In this document: one piece after another, positions 47,180-61,164 of the stretch
Position numbering within the stretch: the stretch's first letter is position 1
How the letters are laid out: each line of letters begins with the position of its first letter
NCBI GenBank assembly: GCA_033297205.1
Contig: MU859185.1
Location: forward strand, 1-64,000
DNA from: Pseudoneurospora amorphoporcata
Lineage: Eukaryota > Ascomycota > Sordariomycetes > Sordariales > Sordariaceae
DNA length: 64,000 nucleotides
Direction of reading: 5' to 3'
Translations under genes and position numbers: made by a program
Notes under the pieces: model-generated
Seen by the model: the letters and a program-made list of their open reading frames with translations, nothing else
What the model was told of the DNA's origin: nothing
The model's database searches: none

Positions 47180-50100
47180 TTAAATAATGATAAGCTGTAA
47201 TCAATCTTAGTTAAGGCCGGTTCCGAAAGCATTACAGAAAGAAAATAATGTGCAGGTTGAAACTTACCTCAATCAACTTCTCAGTCAACCCGAAACACTG
47301 TCTATCCTGCTCCTGATGGCTCAAATTGAAGCTGCAACTCCTCCACAAGCCCCCGAAACCCATGCCATCCAAGGTTTCATTCAACTTAGCAGCCTGCTCC
47401 ATCGCCCCCGAAAACTGCGGGTTATTCGTCAGCGTCTGCAGCAGCTCGTGCGCGCTCCCCAGCGTCGTCGGGTTCTGGCAGTGCAGCACAATGTCGTCGA
47501 GAATGGTGATAATGGGCCCGGAGAGGGTCATGATAACCGACGGTCTGCCGACGGCGATCTCGTTGAGCCACATCAGCGTGCGGTTTTGTACTGCGTCCTC
47601 GAGGTACTGGAAGTCAACCAGCTCGATGGCCGTGTTGAGGAGCAGGTCCTGGTCTTTGATGTAGGCCAGGCCTTTCGGACCGCGGCTCATGTTGAACGCG
47701 GATATGTCGTCGGCTGCGGGTGCTAGTGCATCACTGGCAACGCCCCTCACGCAAGGGTCACCGGGGACACCGCCACCGGCTCCAAGTCCACCGTCCAGAC
47801 CGCCGGCAGCAACAGAGCCAGAAACGGAACTGACCGGAGGGTAAAAGGTAGGGATGCCCGCCGACCAAAGACTATGCTTAAGTTCGCCCGCGTCGAGCGT
47901 CCTTGCTAGTATCAAGGCCATGTAGGGTGATGCGCAGAGTTCCTTCATGGTCTTTGTGTTCATACTTGTGTAAGTCGTCATCTCCAAAAACGTGGACAAC
48001 ACTCTCAACGCCGTCTCCTTGGTGATCGTATCTGTCAATCCTCTCACCAAGCATGCGCACGCGGCGAAGTGGAAGTTCTCAGCCGTGAAGTGAATGCCAT
48101 ATGCCTCATCGAGCAGGAGCGCAGCCTCCTCCAGCTGGGCTCTCCCCTGGAGAAGATAGTGAACCATCCTCTCGCCCTTGAGGTCGCCCGTTGTGCTGAT
48201 GTTGCTCAAGACCGACTCCAAAAACATGGCAGTGCAGTTGAACAAGTTGGGAGGCACCAGTCGGAGGAGGGACATGGCAAGCCAGAAGAGCTGCAGACCG
48301 TAACGGGACGCAGATGGCAACTTAGACATCATCTTGGAGAGCGAGGTGACGATGGCGACTAGCATGTCGCTGTTACTGTCATCACCAAAGCGGCCGATGC
48401 TGTTTCGGAGCGCTACAAGGACCTGGTATAGCAGGTCGTCATCAACCTCCTCGCGTGCTAGACATCCCATGACAGTGAACGCCCGAGGCTGGATAGCTGG
48501 GTTGTTCTGGAAAGCTGTGCTCGCCACAAGGCCCATCCATCGGGACCGCCATTTGTTGGCGAGGTCAACAGTGGGGGCGGCAACAGAGCAGGTCTCGAAC
48601 AAGAGAGTCGCTAGGTTTTCGGTGGCTACCAAGGTAGCGCCCCCGTCCTGGTTAGTCGATATTGATGCCCCATCCCTCGTAAACGTGACGTTGTTCGTGA
48701 AGAGGTCGCTCCGCGGATCCGACAACGTGTCGAGTGTCACCTTCAGCTTATTGAGCCGTACCTCATCCAGGGCAAACGAAGTACAAGCCGCATGGATGGT
48801 GTTGATTAGTAGCCGGTGGACTACTTGCCTGATGTCTGGATTGCCTGTGTTGGCAAGCATGGTAACGACGTGGAAGATTTCCGGCATAAACATCTCGGCT
48901 TGCTCGCCACTGTCAAATGACAAGGCGAGGCAGAATTGTAGCAGGACGCAAATTTCGTTCCATACCGAATTTTCAGGCAGATACTTGGTCGGGCGCAAGG
49001 AAGACCGGTTCAGTGCCTTGCGTAGCCTGGACATTACCCTTCCACGCAAGGTAATCGTGCCAATTCCACCTGCTATCGAGGTCAACGTGTCCGTTTCCGC
49101 AAAGCCAAACCCTCTGTTAAGTGCTGCCTTGATGACCTCCTCAAGGAAACTGTCAAGCAACTTGTCGTCCTGCTGGATAGCGGGCCAGACGCATTGCTGT
49201 AGCTGAAGAAGGACCGCCGGGTCTGAAAGGGCAATGTCAATGAGCTTCCTCAAGAGAGCTGCAACTTTTTCCATGCCCTTCTCACCGTCCATCTCGTTAG
49301 TGAGCAGAGACGGGCGCAACCCGGGTATCCAGGGAGCCATGTAGGCGAGGCATAATGGCTTCTGCTCATTTGAAAAAGCGGGCCAACTGGCGAAGAACTC
49401 GTTCAAGAAGTCCCCAGTAAGCTGCGGTTCCGACTCGGCTAACTTCTGGCTGATTTGGATGATGAATTGCGAAGCATCGCTCGGAACAGCGATGTCTTTG
49501 GTGCTGACCAGCCTCGACGCAGCCTTAAACTTGAATGATTTGCACAACGCCCCCAGCAGATTATATGAAGATAGCCTGAGCATGGGGTATGGACTGGCCA
49601 GGTTCGTCAATGCCAAGTTTAACAGAGTACCGGGGACATCCTGTGGCTTGATAAATCTTTCCTGCGGTTGATTATGCTTTGGGTCCTTGCGGTATGCCGC
49701 CTTTTTCATGCGAAGGAGACTCAAGATCATGGCCTTCTCGGGACTTGTGAAGTACATCACAATCTTGCCATTATCCGCCCTAAGACCGAACGCCGAATCA
49801 TCCTCCGTCTGGATGGATGTTGGCGCCTCCTCAACCTCGCTCAGGCGGAATGCATCGTTAATTACCACACTAATCCGGGATGCTGGATATATTTCTTGTC
49901 GCTTCTTGGTCGAGACCCTAACGAAGCTTTCGCTGATCGAAAGGGAAACGTCGATTTTACCCTTGGTCTTCGACAGTCTTGTGATGTTGAAACCGTTCTC
50001 AGTCTCGTCCATGAATGCCTGGGTGACCTTGTTCAGGTTGAATGTCTTGTGGTCGAAGTGGGCGTAATACTCTCGATAACTTCCCAGAAGATGATATTCG

Positions 50101-53100
50101 ATGTTGGCGGGACTATAGATGCTGTTCTCGTTCCTAATCCAAGTCTTGAACACCTTGCGGAACCCCTTCTTGCAAGCCGAATTCATGTTGAAAATGTACA
50201 CGCGCGAGAGCTGCTTCGCAAGCTCAGTTGGTGTAAGCAGTTCAATTTTCCGCAGTAGACTCTCCGCTGGTTCGGACTGCACGTTGTAGAACGTAGCGTC
50301 GATGAAAATGCCAAATGGCCGATCCCAAAGTCGACTAGCAATCTTCAGATAGTAATACAAGTATGCATCAACGTCGGCAGACTCGGTGTCTATGTACCGC
50401 AGCAGGATGCATATCATATTGATGCCGTCCTTGGACATTCCAGCATCATAAACGGCGGGGGGTGGAGTCGACGAAGATTCGACACCGCGGAACGCATTTC
50501 GAAGCATGAAGTCCTGGAACCTGGAGTAAACAGGCGGCAGGTTTGCCGAGATCTGTGGCCTGTTCCAGGTCACAGCCAGCGGCGGTGGCCCCAAATTCAT
50601 GATGAGGCTCCTCAGGGGTTCAAGGAGGTTGGGCTTTCCCCTTGTGGTGTCGCCAGGTGACCTCACGAGGTCTCGCCTTTCAATTGAGGAGAGCCGTTGC
50701 CGAACTTGGTCCCAGTGGTCATACAGAATCCTGTGAAGGGACACACAGGAACCAAAGTCGAACGACTCGTCGCTGTTGGGACGCTCCATTGTTTCCGGCT
50801 CGACCGAGATCTCCCTCAGAAATGTGGTCACTCGATAGATATTCTTCGTGAGGAAGTCGTTCAATGGGAACATGAAAGGTTCCTTGGCGCCGAAAAGGAC
50901 ATTGTTGGCCAAGTTTTGGATGACTTTGGCAATCAGGAGGAGGCCACGACGCATCTCCTTGGAAGGTGCCGTAGCAACCAGGCCCTCGACCTCGGGAGCA
51001 ACAATGGCCGGGCAGAAAAAACGTAGGAAGATGAAGGCGCCAACTGCTGTGTACTTAGCCTCAGAGAATCGGGGCATCACCGCTGCAGCAATCTGTCACA
51101 CGCGTCGTATTAGCTCTCGGTACTTGGCAACTACCCGTAGACGGGCGGCACTTACAATACTGCAAATTTTCCTGAATGATGGCGGTATCCTGGCCGATGA
51201 GGCGCAAATGTCATCGATGAATACGTTGGCCACGATTTCGAGCTGCAGGGCATTCTTTTGCAACTCCTCTGGTGAAGTAACTCTGGTCGGATCGAGCTCG
51301 AGATTGAGGTCTTTGGATGTTTGCATCAACCGATCCAGTACCTTTTGCAGGGTAGCTTTGAGGTACCCTGCGCCTTTCCATTTTGCATAGATCGAGAGCA
51401 TCTTGGTCGCGACGCAGCTCCTACGCAGCAACTCGGATTCATTCTCCGTCTCCTCAATCTCCTGTTTGATCAGGGCTTCAAGGAGCACAAAACTTTGACC
51501 CCTCGATTCATAGATGCTAAGCAGCGCAATGGTCAGCTCATCCACCTCGTGGCTGGGGCAAACCGCGCCCATGGCCATAGCTAGTGTTGGATCGGCCGTC
51601 AGAAGGCCCAGAAGCTCATCGTATTTTTCATTCACAGCTGCACTTGAGAGGTTACTGAACTCAGCCCCCTGGACCAAGATGTTATAGAGCACCCTGACAA
51701 AGGCGGTTCGGATCTCGGCGTGTTCATGGTATCCGACGTTGAGTGCTGCCTTGAGTCCCACATCGATGTTGGCGCTCAAAAGATTGGACATGATGGTGAT
51801 GGAGAGATCGGACGCTGATGGCTGTTCGTCTTTGGAGGAAGAGCTGCTGGTATGCTCGCTCCGGAACATATGCTCATATTGGGGGTCCAGAACCTCCAAG
51901 AACCTGGCGAAATACGATTCGAACAATTTCCCCTTTTTCTCGCTAGTCTGGGCATCAGTCGTCGTGTCATTCAGCTGCAAAGGCAGGCGAAATGTAAGTT
52001 CAGCCAGCGCCTTAAGACATGCCCTGTCGAGATCCTTCTGCACCCTAGCCATCTCGTCTTGGCGGCTTTGACCTTGATCGAAGACGCCCACATCAATCCT
52101 GGGAGAATGAGGCCTCGTAACCCAGTTATAGACGTAGGCAAGAAGTTGGTTTCGGATGCGGACATCGTCACGGAGATTGAGATGCTCCTTTCTCTTGACA
52201 ATGGCCTCAGAGAGCTGACAGATTTTGATTTTGACGCGCAAACTGTTCGGTGAGTCTGGCACCCCGTCCAAGAACCTGGCGAAGCTATACGTGAGTGAGT
52301 TGAGATGGAGCGAAGATGCGGCCCCAAGCTCAGTTGGGGTGTCGAGTCTTTCCACCAGCGACCTGAGGAGCGATGCTGCCTGTTCGGCAAACGTAATCTC
52401 GTTGTCTTGGCCCCTCGAGGACGTCTCGAGGGCCCCAGTGAATAGTACGTCAAGTTCTGATTCGAGGGCTCTGAACAAGTGCTGATATAGCGCAGGCGAT
52501 ACTTCGGTTGCGAGGATCTCCCTCATCGTCTCCCGGATCCTAACATTAGTACAAGCCAGGAGCTGGATACTGAGCCTGAGGTATCTATTGAGGAAAGGTT
52601 CTTCGTGGTTGTCAGAGGACAGCCTGTCAATCCACCGCAACCCACCGACTGCCGGCTCCTCAAGAGTAGCGGCGTGCTCAGCCGTACATATTCCGCCCAA
52701 GGATGCTAAGAATCCGGAGTAGTTGCGCCATTCAGCCACAACTCTTTCTCCCATGGACTCGGCCGATGTCAGAGAAACATCCTTAGACAAATGAAGCCAC
52801 CTCTCGAATACGGTCTCCCATGCATTCAGAATACCGGCGCTGGGATACTGCAAGCGCCGTAGCAGTCCTCTGTTGCGCTTTTGGAAAGCAACCAGGCCGG
52901 TAAACCTGAAAGTCCGTGACGAGATCTCGCTGAAAATATCTGCATTTCGCAAGAGGGCCAGAGAGGGCTTCGATGCCGAAGGTGCGGCAGCATCGATGAT
53001 GCTGCATTCTTCGAGGAAGGCTCCAATGCAAGATGTCACTATCTGACAAACTTCAATCTCCGCCGAGCAAAGTGACACGAGGAAGAGGGTTTCCAGCTTA

Positions 53101-55448
53101 GTGGCTGCCGCTGTTCTTACAGGAATGTCTTCGGCAACCTGAGCCAGTTCCTGCAGCAAATGAAATAAAATAAACAGTCAGCGGCTAGCGATTTCGAGGA
53201 CCGCATCGGAGCTTACTTACCGGTATCGATTTCAGAAGCATTAACCGCGAATCGAGATACTCCAGGACTGATTTAAGACCAGGAGCAGTACCGGGCATGC
53301 CAGCTCTGTCGCATATTGATATCAGGATGACGGATCTGTACGGTTGAGTTGATGTCAGTTACGAACTCGATCACGATACAAGATAGCTCAAGGATACGAG
53401 GTGGAACATACGTCAGCCGCCAGAAGCGCAGCTTAAAATCCGGGGTTTCTAGCCTCTTCGAAGTTCTCAACGATTGAAGCACCACGTCGTGGGCATACAA
53501 GCGCTGGGCAACTTTAGTTCCAAGCCGCCTAACCGCCTCGTCTGGCGCAACTACGCATGAGATAAGGGCTTCCAGGTTTTCCTGATAGAATCGATCGCGC
53601 TCGTTAAGATCATAAGGAGGGCCTTCAAACAACGTCATGGGGGACGCATCCAAGAAGTTTAGAATATTGCAGACCATGTCAACCAGGGAGGCGCTCTCAA
53701 TCTGCTGTCGCTGCGCAATGTCTTCAAAAATATAGCCCTGGATAAGGTGCATGGACATGGCCTATTTTCAAGTCAATAAAAAGCGAAAGAAGTTGGCCTG
53801 AACAGAAAACAAATGAAGGCTTACATTTAGCTGCCCTTGAACAAATGCCGAAGCCTTTGTGAACAATGGCTGGTACGCGCTGCTTTTCTCCAACCTCGCG
53901 AAGTGCGAGCAAGCCTGAATTACGGCGATCTTGAAGATGTGCGGCGCTGACGGCGTGAGACACTGATCCACAAGAGAGTCGACGCAACTTTCGAAGCTTA
54001 GGTGCGCGAGGCTCACGAACGCTGCTGTCATGATGTCCTGCTCGAAGAATATGCCATCCGGGCCAAGGCCATAGCGTCGAAATACGGAATCGCGCACATC
54101 ATCCTGGACGTCCGAAGCATAACTCGCAAGGCCCAAATCGCAGTCGGGATCGAAGTGTCGCGCGGCACGTAGCAGGTATACGAGACAGTAAACGGACACT
54201 TCGTTTCGGTTTCTAAGGGCTCTTCTCCGTTCTTCGAGGAAATGCTTCTTTTTGGCCATGCTTGTGCTCTTGGATTCGCGCAGATTACTGGCAACGTCAA
54301 ATACGTCGGGCAGGAGAAGCAGCAGCGCTGTCATCAGAGGATAGAGAAGGCCCCTTCTCCTGGCATTGTCGTTGCTGCCGTTTTGGGCATAATCGAAAAG
54401 TGTATCGGGCGCATTGTCGTGGCGTTTGCGACCCATGTGCAGCTGCACAAATTCATTGGGATATCTTTCCAGCCACCGGGTTATAAGCAAAGGAGTGACG
54501 ACGGCGATAGCATTCTGGAAGCTTTTTCGAGATGATAACCAGCTGGAATTGAACTCGGTGATAACCGAGTTTAGTTTGTGGATGTCGACCCAAAAAGACG
54601 CCATCAGCCTCAAAACAATGAGAGCCGACCTTTCTTCCTCGGCAGCGGCGGCATTGGGTATCGGCGTGCCCTGGCCAGGTACCACCTGACGGGCACTATA
54701 TATGGTGTTCCTGAAGTAGGCAAAAGAGGCCGACCAGCTGGACGCCGTGACAAATTCGACAATGGTCTTGACGTGGGCTTCAATGGCCGTGGCATGAAGC
54801 TGCAGCAAGTGGCTACTTTCTAGGGGTTCGTTGGAAGGCGTGGAGACAGGGGTACGCATAACCTCGTCAGGGAGACGGACGGCAGCCGGTTTGGCGGTGG
54901 TCTCGTCAAGGAGCGTCTTGGCGGGTAATGTATAACCATCGGGATAAGGATCGAACAGGAGCTTGATGACCTCAAAGATGCGGCGGACCAGGACCTCGTC
55001 TAGAGGCTGGGGGGTAGGCAAGGCAGCACGCTGGGAAGAAGAGAGCGCATAGCTATCTCCGAGGCCATTTTCTGTGTGGGAGGGGCCCCAATGGCTGGCG
55101 CAACAGTCGGCGATCAATTCGAGAGTGTAGATTTCGGATAAAAGGACAAGAGGCGGATGGTTGAAAATGGACCGGTATGGGCGGGCAAGGTCCTCGAGGA
55201 GACCAAGAAGGGAGTCGAGGACGAGGTTGACGGAGCCGGAGCTGACCCTAATGAGGGTGGAGCGGGTGATGGAGATGATGTCGTCGTGGTAGAGATCCTG
55301 GGCAGGAGCACCGGTGCGATGAGGAAGCTAGATAGACACGGCAATGGGCGTCTCGGTCAGCAGATATTTGTTTGTGATAGCAAGGGAAACGTACCCTGGT
55401 TGCGAGCCTCTCGACCAGGCCACCGACCAGGCCCGTGTCGCCGTTCAT
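47180..55448 (-). CDS. neurofibromin/IRA-type Ras GTPase-activating protein
   Basis: This large Ras-GAP accelerates GTP hydrolysis by Ras and so damps Ras-cAMP and MAPK signalling at membranes. Exons by eye: 55395-55448, 53825-55327, 53412-53761, 53221-53335, 51156-53150, 47268-51092 and 47180-47194; total 2618 residues. Every junction keeps frame; for example exons 5-6 give KICSI-IAAAVMPRFSEAKYTAVGAF. The N-terminal ~1150 residues are helical and poorly conserved. The GAP domain (about 1180-1430) has the arginine finger in ELLRRSC (R1250) and the structural FLRFFCPAIVAPE (1361-1373). A Sec14-like lipid-binding region with PH-like module follows (about 1550-1810), as in neurofibromin. The rest is HEAT-like helical. 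The ORF starting at 51080 is the GAP-to-C-terminus exon, not a separate gene. The first and last exons are the least certain. Confidence 0.9.
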
Positions 55449-57847
55449 TGTGTGGTGAAGAGGGCGGGAGCGCAAGCAAAGAGAGGGGCGGACCGGTGTC
55501 TTCTCATGATGGGGTTCTGCGGTGTCGGTCGTGTTGTCGACTGCCAGGACTGCCCGAGCCGCGCAGTACGGGCTTCTTGGCACAACTGGAAGGTGCTGTT
55601 GTTTTCAGTGGGAGTACCTCGAGGCGAGTGGAGGTATCTACTATCCCCTGTCGCAACCAGCCTCACTCTCGGGGTTGGTGGTGAGCGGGCGGAAAGGGGT
55701 GGTCGGAACGGAAGGAGTGCGTGTGTATGTTATCGGCGACGCCCTGCAGTTGGTGACTGACGCCGTGTCGTCGTCGTCGTCGTCGTCGTTGTCGAGTGGT
55801 GGTCGGCGGCGGCGGGTGCGTGATGGGACGCCGCGGCCGTGGGTTGGTTCGTGGTCGGGTGTTGGTGTCGTGGGTAGGTGGTGGCCGTTCTGGCTACCTT
55901 TCTGCTACTGGCCCAACACAACTGGAACCTTACGGGCAGCGGCAACGGGAACAACGTGGGACAAGCGAAGCGAGGGAGACGAGACGAGACGAGCGAGGGC
56001 GGTGGAGGTGGAGGCACTGGAAGCACTGAACAGAGGCACTGGACTAAGTCTAAGTAGGGACCGTGACTTTGTGGTTAGCCTGGTGTGTACCGTGCTTTTA
56101 ACTCCTGGCACTTTCATCCACTTGGAACGTCCCGTCAGCCAGAGAGGTACCTTAGGATATGGAAGCTGGTCGGCTCTTCAAAAAGCACGATCGCACTGCA
56201 ATTCCCTCGAGTGTCAAAGAGTGTGTTCCTGCCGTGTGTGTGTGCGTGTGTCTAACTGGAGGATGCAAAGTGGGGCCGACCAAGAAGCTTGTATGTGAAG
56301 ACCAAAATCGGGGTGGGGACCCCTGGGGGCTTTCGTCCTCCACGGGGGCCCAAACCCCTGAACAACCTGGAAGTGCCCGGAACACCACAAGATCCCCGTC
56401 GGTTTCCTCATGTTCGTCCATTCTTGCCATCTTTCTTGGTCCCATCTGATATGGACAACGGAGGCAAGATGGCCTTCCATGTTCCAACTTTGCACCTTCT
56501 CAACTAATCGCCAAACAGAGACGTTCCATCTTTCCATGCCACTACACACATTGTAAGAATCTATCCATCACCCACAGCTGCCCATCGATCATCACAACCA
56601 AACGGCAGGACATGGGACATGGACAGGCGTTCCATCTGTGTGGACTATCCAGCTGAGCCGTACCAGGAACATTGCCCATCCATTCATTCACTTCATCAAG
56701 GAAAAGAAAAAGGAGATGACAGACAGGCAGGCAGACACAATCGACAGCAAACAAAGCTGAAGGGATGTTGATTCAATTCGATTTACCGAATCCGAGTTCT
56801 CAATTCGTCAAACTCGTCCCTCGACTGCCGAGTCCGAGTTTAAACAAAGACAATGTGAAGAAGACGTCTCACAGTCTCAGCTTCCATGCATTATCACATC
56901 AGATTGTCTTCAAACAAACGCCCGTAACAGCCGCGTGTCAATGCTTACCTAAGGTAGTTTCCCTTCCCGAACGTCCACTTTCTTTGACTCCAAAACTCCT
57001 GTTCGTTCCTGCATCTGGTTCCTGAATCTACGACGGTGCCCGCATACTATTTGATACATACCAGCATACGAGTACGAGCCCTTGCAGACAAGACACTAGA
57101 ATAGCTCCACGCACACCACTCCTCAAACCCTGAGGCTCAGAAGCTTTACACCGTCTTAATACAATCATTTCCTCTTTTGGTTGTCTTGGGCACCAAATAC
57201 CCCGTGCTTGTCGTCCATAAGGCTCACCACCGCTTTTATAAGCTTCAAATCATCATATCATGTCATACTCCGATCCCTGGAGTTCCAAGACTCGCAAAAA
57301 CTGAATGATAGGGCGGTGGGAAAAACTGAGAATGAAAGGAGACTATTACGTGGTAGCTACAAACTATTTGCTTGACTTCCATCCTACACAAAAATGCCAA
57401 GTAGAAGGCAAGTCCTATGATTTAAACTTTTGGGAATCTTCAAATCTTCCACGAATTTGCAAAATACATGCCTACCCAATCGTCTCAGACCCAGACCCCT
57501 AAACATAAGAACCTTTGAGATGGGTCTAACTTAGTGAGCCATCGATGTACACCCGTCATCTGTTCTCTTAGGCATGAAAAGTCATCTAAGTTTGTCTTCG
57601 CTAGGGACTCTTCGCCCCTTTCGTCTTATATGCTAACCCCGAGCAATAATTTACAGATTTTAAAGTGCAAATTACCAACTCTTGATCTGACATTGAGACC
57701 AATAACCTGCCTGAGACGAAAACCCATCTATACAATCAACACAAGAAAAAAGGATCGAAAACAATGTCCTAATCAACTCCGCTTTGGCATTTAACTGCCC
57801 TACTGCTCCTTCCTCCGCTAGTCCCTAGCACTCTTCATCGCTGGGCT
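55449..57847. other. spacer between Rat1 and Ras-GAP genes
   Basis: The left part is the Ras-GAP promoter and leader (minus strand). It includes a TCG microsatellite (55768-55788) and a GC-rich stretch with several overlapping ORFs that I consider non-coding. From about 56760 the sequence is AT-richer and forms the Rat1 3' flank. Confidence 0.55.
55768..55788. repeat. (TCG)7 microsatellite
   Basis: Seven TCG units followed by a degenerate tail lie about 320 bp upstream of the Ras-GAP start codon. Confidence 0.85.
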
Positions 57848-60800
57848 CTACCTATACCCCCGGTTGTCACCGCCGCCACGATATCCACCGCCGCCGCCGC
57901 CGCCATAACCTCCACGGTTGTCATATCCGCGATCCTGACGCGGAGGTCCCCTGTACTGGTTACCCTGGCCTTGGTAGCCGCCGCGGCCACCGCCCTGACC
58001 GTACTGCTGTCCCTGACCCCGATACGCGCCTTGCGGCGGAGGAGGTGGAAGTGCATATCTGTTGTCTTGATAGCCTCCGCGACTGTTGCCATAACCGCCG
58101 CCGCCGTACCCACCAGCAGCGGGAGCATCGCCATAGGCGGCACCAGGCGGAGGCGGAGGAGGTCCAACTCCGAATCCGGCAAGTCCAGGGGGAGGGGGAG
58201 GCTGCCAGCCGTGGGGAGGACCATATGAGTCCCGTGGTTGACCACCGTATCCGCCGCCGTTGTTACCACCGTTGTGATAACCGCCACCATTGCCCTGGTA
58301 GCCGCCGCCGCTTCCACCATATCCTCCTCCCCAGCCGCCACCGCGTCCTCCTCCGCCTTGGTAACCGCCGCGGCCGCGTCCTCCCTGATAACCACCGCCA
58401 GGTCCGTAGTTGATAGGCTCGTTCCTTCCACTGTAGCCCTTGTTGCTCAGCGGCACACCTCCGTAGCTTCTTCCCGAGCGTGATGCCTTGCCCTTCAGGA
58501 TATCGATATCGCTGCGAGTCAAAGCCGGTGTGGGCATCTGCACCCCTCTAAGGAGCATCGACTTGTGCGTATGCGAGCAATCAGGGAAAAAGTAGTAGAC
58601 CATGAGTGAGCGATCGTAGTCCACGTCGGGCATCGAAGCTCTGCTCAACGGGTAAACCAGCGATCCGTGAGGCACATAGCCGTCAATCTTCTCGACCGAA
58701 CCAGAGAGGCCAGCACTCTTGGTGGGATCCAGCTCGAACTTGGTGGCGCCCTGCTTCTTTGAATAGAATTGGCTCGTGATGTGTTCATACAGTGTTGGGT
58801 GAGAATCAGACAAGAGTAGGAAGTCCTTGCCCGGTGTGTTTCGGAGTTGATCTTCTGGGCTCAAGAGATGGGTTTTGGTCTCCATGGCAGACAATAGACG
58901 GGGCATGTCGATGAACGGAAGGAGCGCGACACCCTGCCAAGCCATCTTCTTGCCGTTGAGATCGATCTCAAACTCCTCGGGGTAGAAATCAATGATCTCA
59001 CTGTTCTCCTCAGTCATCAAAGGGTGAAACACCTCAGGAATAGCGTGGCGAGACGCGGCCGGAAGAACGCTCATGAGCTGCTCAAAGGGCCGCGAGATTC
59101 TACCCTTCTCAAACTTGATCTCCATCTCGCCAAGATCAACAAAGTCTGCAGCGAACGGGGCGTAGTGGTAGGGGTAGTACCACTCCCATGAGGGGCAGCC
59201 CTGGAAATAGTACTCCAAAACCCAGGCAAGACCTTCGGCATAAGCACGACCAACCTTGTGACGGAAGTCGATGTCCTTACGGTCAACCTTGAACTTCTGC
59301 TCATAGTACCGGTCCGCGTATCCCTCTTCCCACAGCCTGACAGAATCATTAGGCTCAGCATCATTCTCGCTGACCTCGGTCACCTCGGAACTGCTCGCCT
59401 CAGGGCCGGTGGCAGCATCTTCGATAAGCTCGGCCTTTCTCTTTCCAAGGGCTGTTGGGAGAGCAGCTTGCTCCTCGGTGGCAGCAGCCTCAGGAGCCGC
59501 AGCAGTTTCAACAGGAGTCTCGGCAGACTCGGCACCCGTTTCTGGCGTGCTCGTTCCTTGCGCCACCATGCTCTTGAGTTGATCCTTGAGCACACTAGCG
59601 GCACTCTTGTTGGCAACATTGGCCTGGTCAACCGCCTGGCGGTTCACCACCATGTCATGAGTGATTGAAGGTTGCGGTACCTTGCCCGGAAACTCGTTGA
59701 TCTTGTGGAAAGAAAACCCAGCTGGCGGGCCACTGTTCTCAGCCGCTTGGCGTATTTGCCTGCTGCCCTGGGCTCGCCTTTGGCGGGCCTCGTCGGCAAG
59801 CTTGCGTCTCTTGAAACCGGCCTCTCGTCGGTCTTCGGCCTCCTTTCTCCTCCTGAAAATGGCATCTTCTTGCTTGGCCAAGCCGGCCATTATGTACTGG
59901 ACGCGTTCAAGGTCCGCTTGGCCATCTTTGGTCAAGTATCCGCCCATTACGGGCAAGTTATCTTTCCAAATCGCGGTAAGGGTATCAATCCCGTTCTCCC
60001 TGATCTCCAATGCAGGCAAGTGAGGCAAGAAATCGTTTCCGACAAAGAAGCACATGAAGACCCAATCATCGATGGCCCTCTCCAAGTTGAACTGGAAGGG
60101 AAGGCCAGGGACATCAAGTTCAATAGCAAGGTACTCACGAAGGATGGAAACGTGGAGCCAAATAAAGGGCTTGAGAGGAACGACCGCGTCCTTCTCGTCG
60201 AACTCGCCATTTTTCTCCTTTGCCTCACCCTTGCAGTTCATGGCGTCATGTCCCTTTTGGCCACAGATCTTGCATAGTCTCGGCCTGCTGTCTTGGGCAA
60301 AGACATCCTCACGCAATACACGGAAATGGGGCTCGTGCGTGGCTAAGCCAAGCATGATAAGATCGGCGTCAAGTCCGTAGATGACATGCCGAGTATTGGG
60401 GTCATGGTTAGGGGAGCCACGCTGGGAACGGACGAACTCCATGATCTTGTGTTCACCCTCACCCGGAACAGTGGCGTCTGAGATAATGACCTTCATGTTG
60501 GCCCAGGCAGGATCGGTATTCAGCTTGTACGAGCACCAGTACTTGAGACTGGCAGCGAGGATGTCCATGAAGGGTGTACCGGGAGTGATGGAGTTGGAAT
60601 CGAAGGCCTTCTTGACGACGGTCTCTACGGATTCTTCCTGTTGGATCTTGTTGCCATTTTGCTTCTTGAGCAATTCAATAAATTTTTGCTTGTCTTCCTC
60701 CTTTTCCATGGCTTCGCGGGCAGCACGGAATCGTCTGGATCGTTGCTGGTTCATTTTGGCTCTGGGGGCAACGCCATCTGTGGTGACATTATGTTAGTTC

Positions 60801-61164
60801 GTTTCTGAGATCAAAGCAGAGTGACATGAATGTTGCAAAACGAGAGGCACTCACCAACAGCAATCATAAGGAGCTTCCGCGGGCGAACCATGCTGACCAC
60901 GCGATCGGTGTACTTGAAAACCTCGACCATCATCTCTTCCTCATCCTTGGGCGCAGGGCGGTCCTCGGGATGGGAGCAAGGATGGACGATACCGTTCATG
61001 TCGAGATACAAGTTGTCAAACTCCTCGCCATTGGGATTCGGCTTGGTGCAGTCAACAGGGATGACGGTGCCATCGGGCATAGTAATCGGCTGATCCTCGA
61101 CGACGGGCGAGATGATCTTGGGATACTTGGTGGACAGCCACCTGAAAGCCGCCGGAATACCCAT
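57848..61164 (-). CDS. RAT1: nuclear 5'-3' exoribonuclease Rat1/Xrn2
   Basis: Rat1 degrades 5'-monophosphate RNA in the nucleus, trims rRNA and snoRNA ends and promotes RNA polymerase II termination. The protein has 1079 residues. Exons are 60855-61164 and 57848-60777; a 77-nt intron splits an Asp codon (MIAV-DGVAPRAK). The XRN N-terminal region begins MGIPAAFRWLSTKYPKI, with the metal-binding acidic motifs GEGEHKIMEF and DADLIML (D240, D242). A CCHC zinc knuckle, typical of Rat1/Xrn2 rather than cytosolic Xrn1, lies at 272-285. The tower/core region ends near 860. From about 870 the tail is a long Gly/Tyr/Arg/Pro low-complexity RGG-type region. The start is the first ATG and gives the family's exact N-terminus. 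It is divergent from USO1. Confidence 0.96.

Noticed and set aside
48334..49206. 290-codon plus-strand ORF
   Set aside because: It is antisense to the Ras-GAP C-terminal exon, Ser/Arg-rich, with no domain.
51080..51092. Start of a separate gene for the large 47232-51080 ORF
   Set aside because: The ORF begins in the middle of the Ras-GAP domain and joins in frame through a GT-AG intron to the preceding exon that holds the arginine finger.
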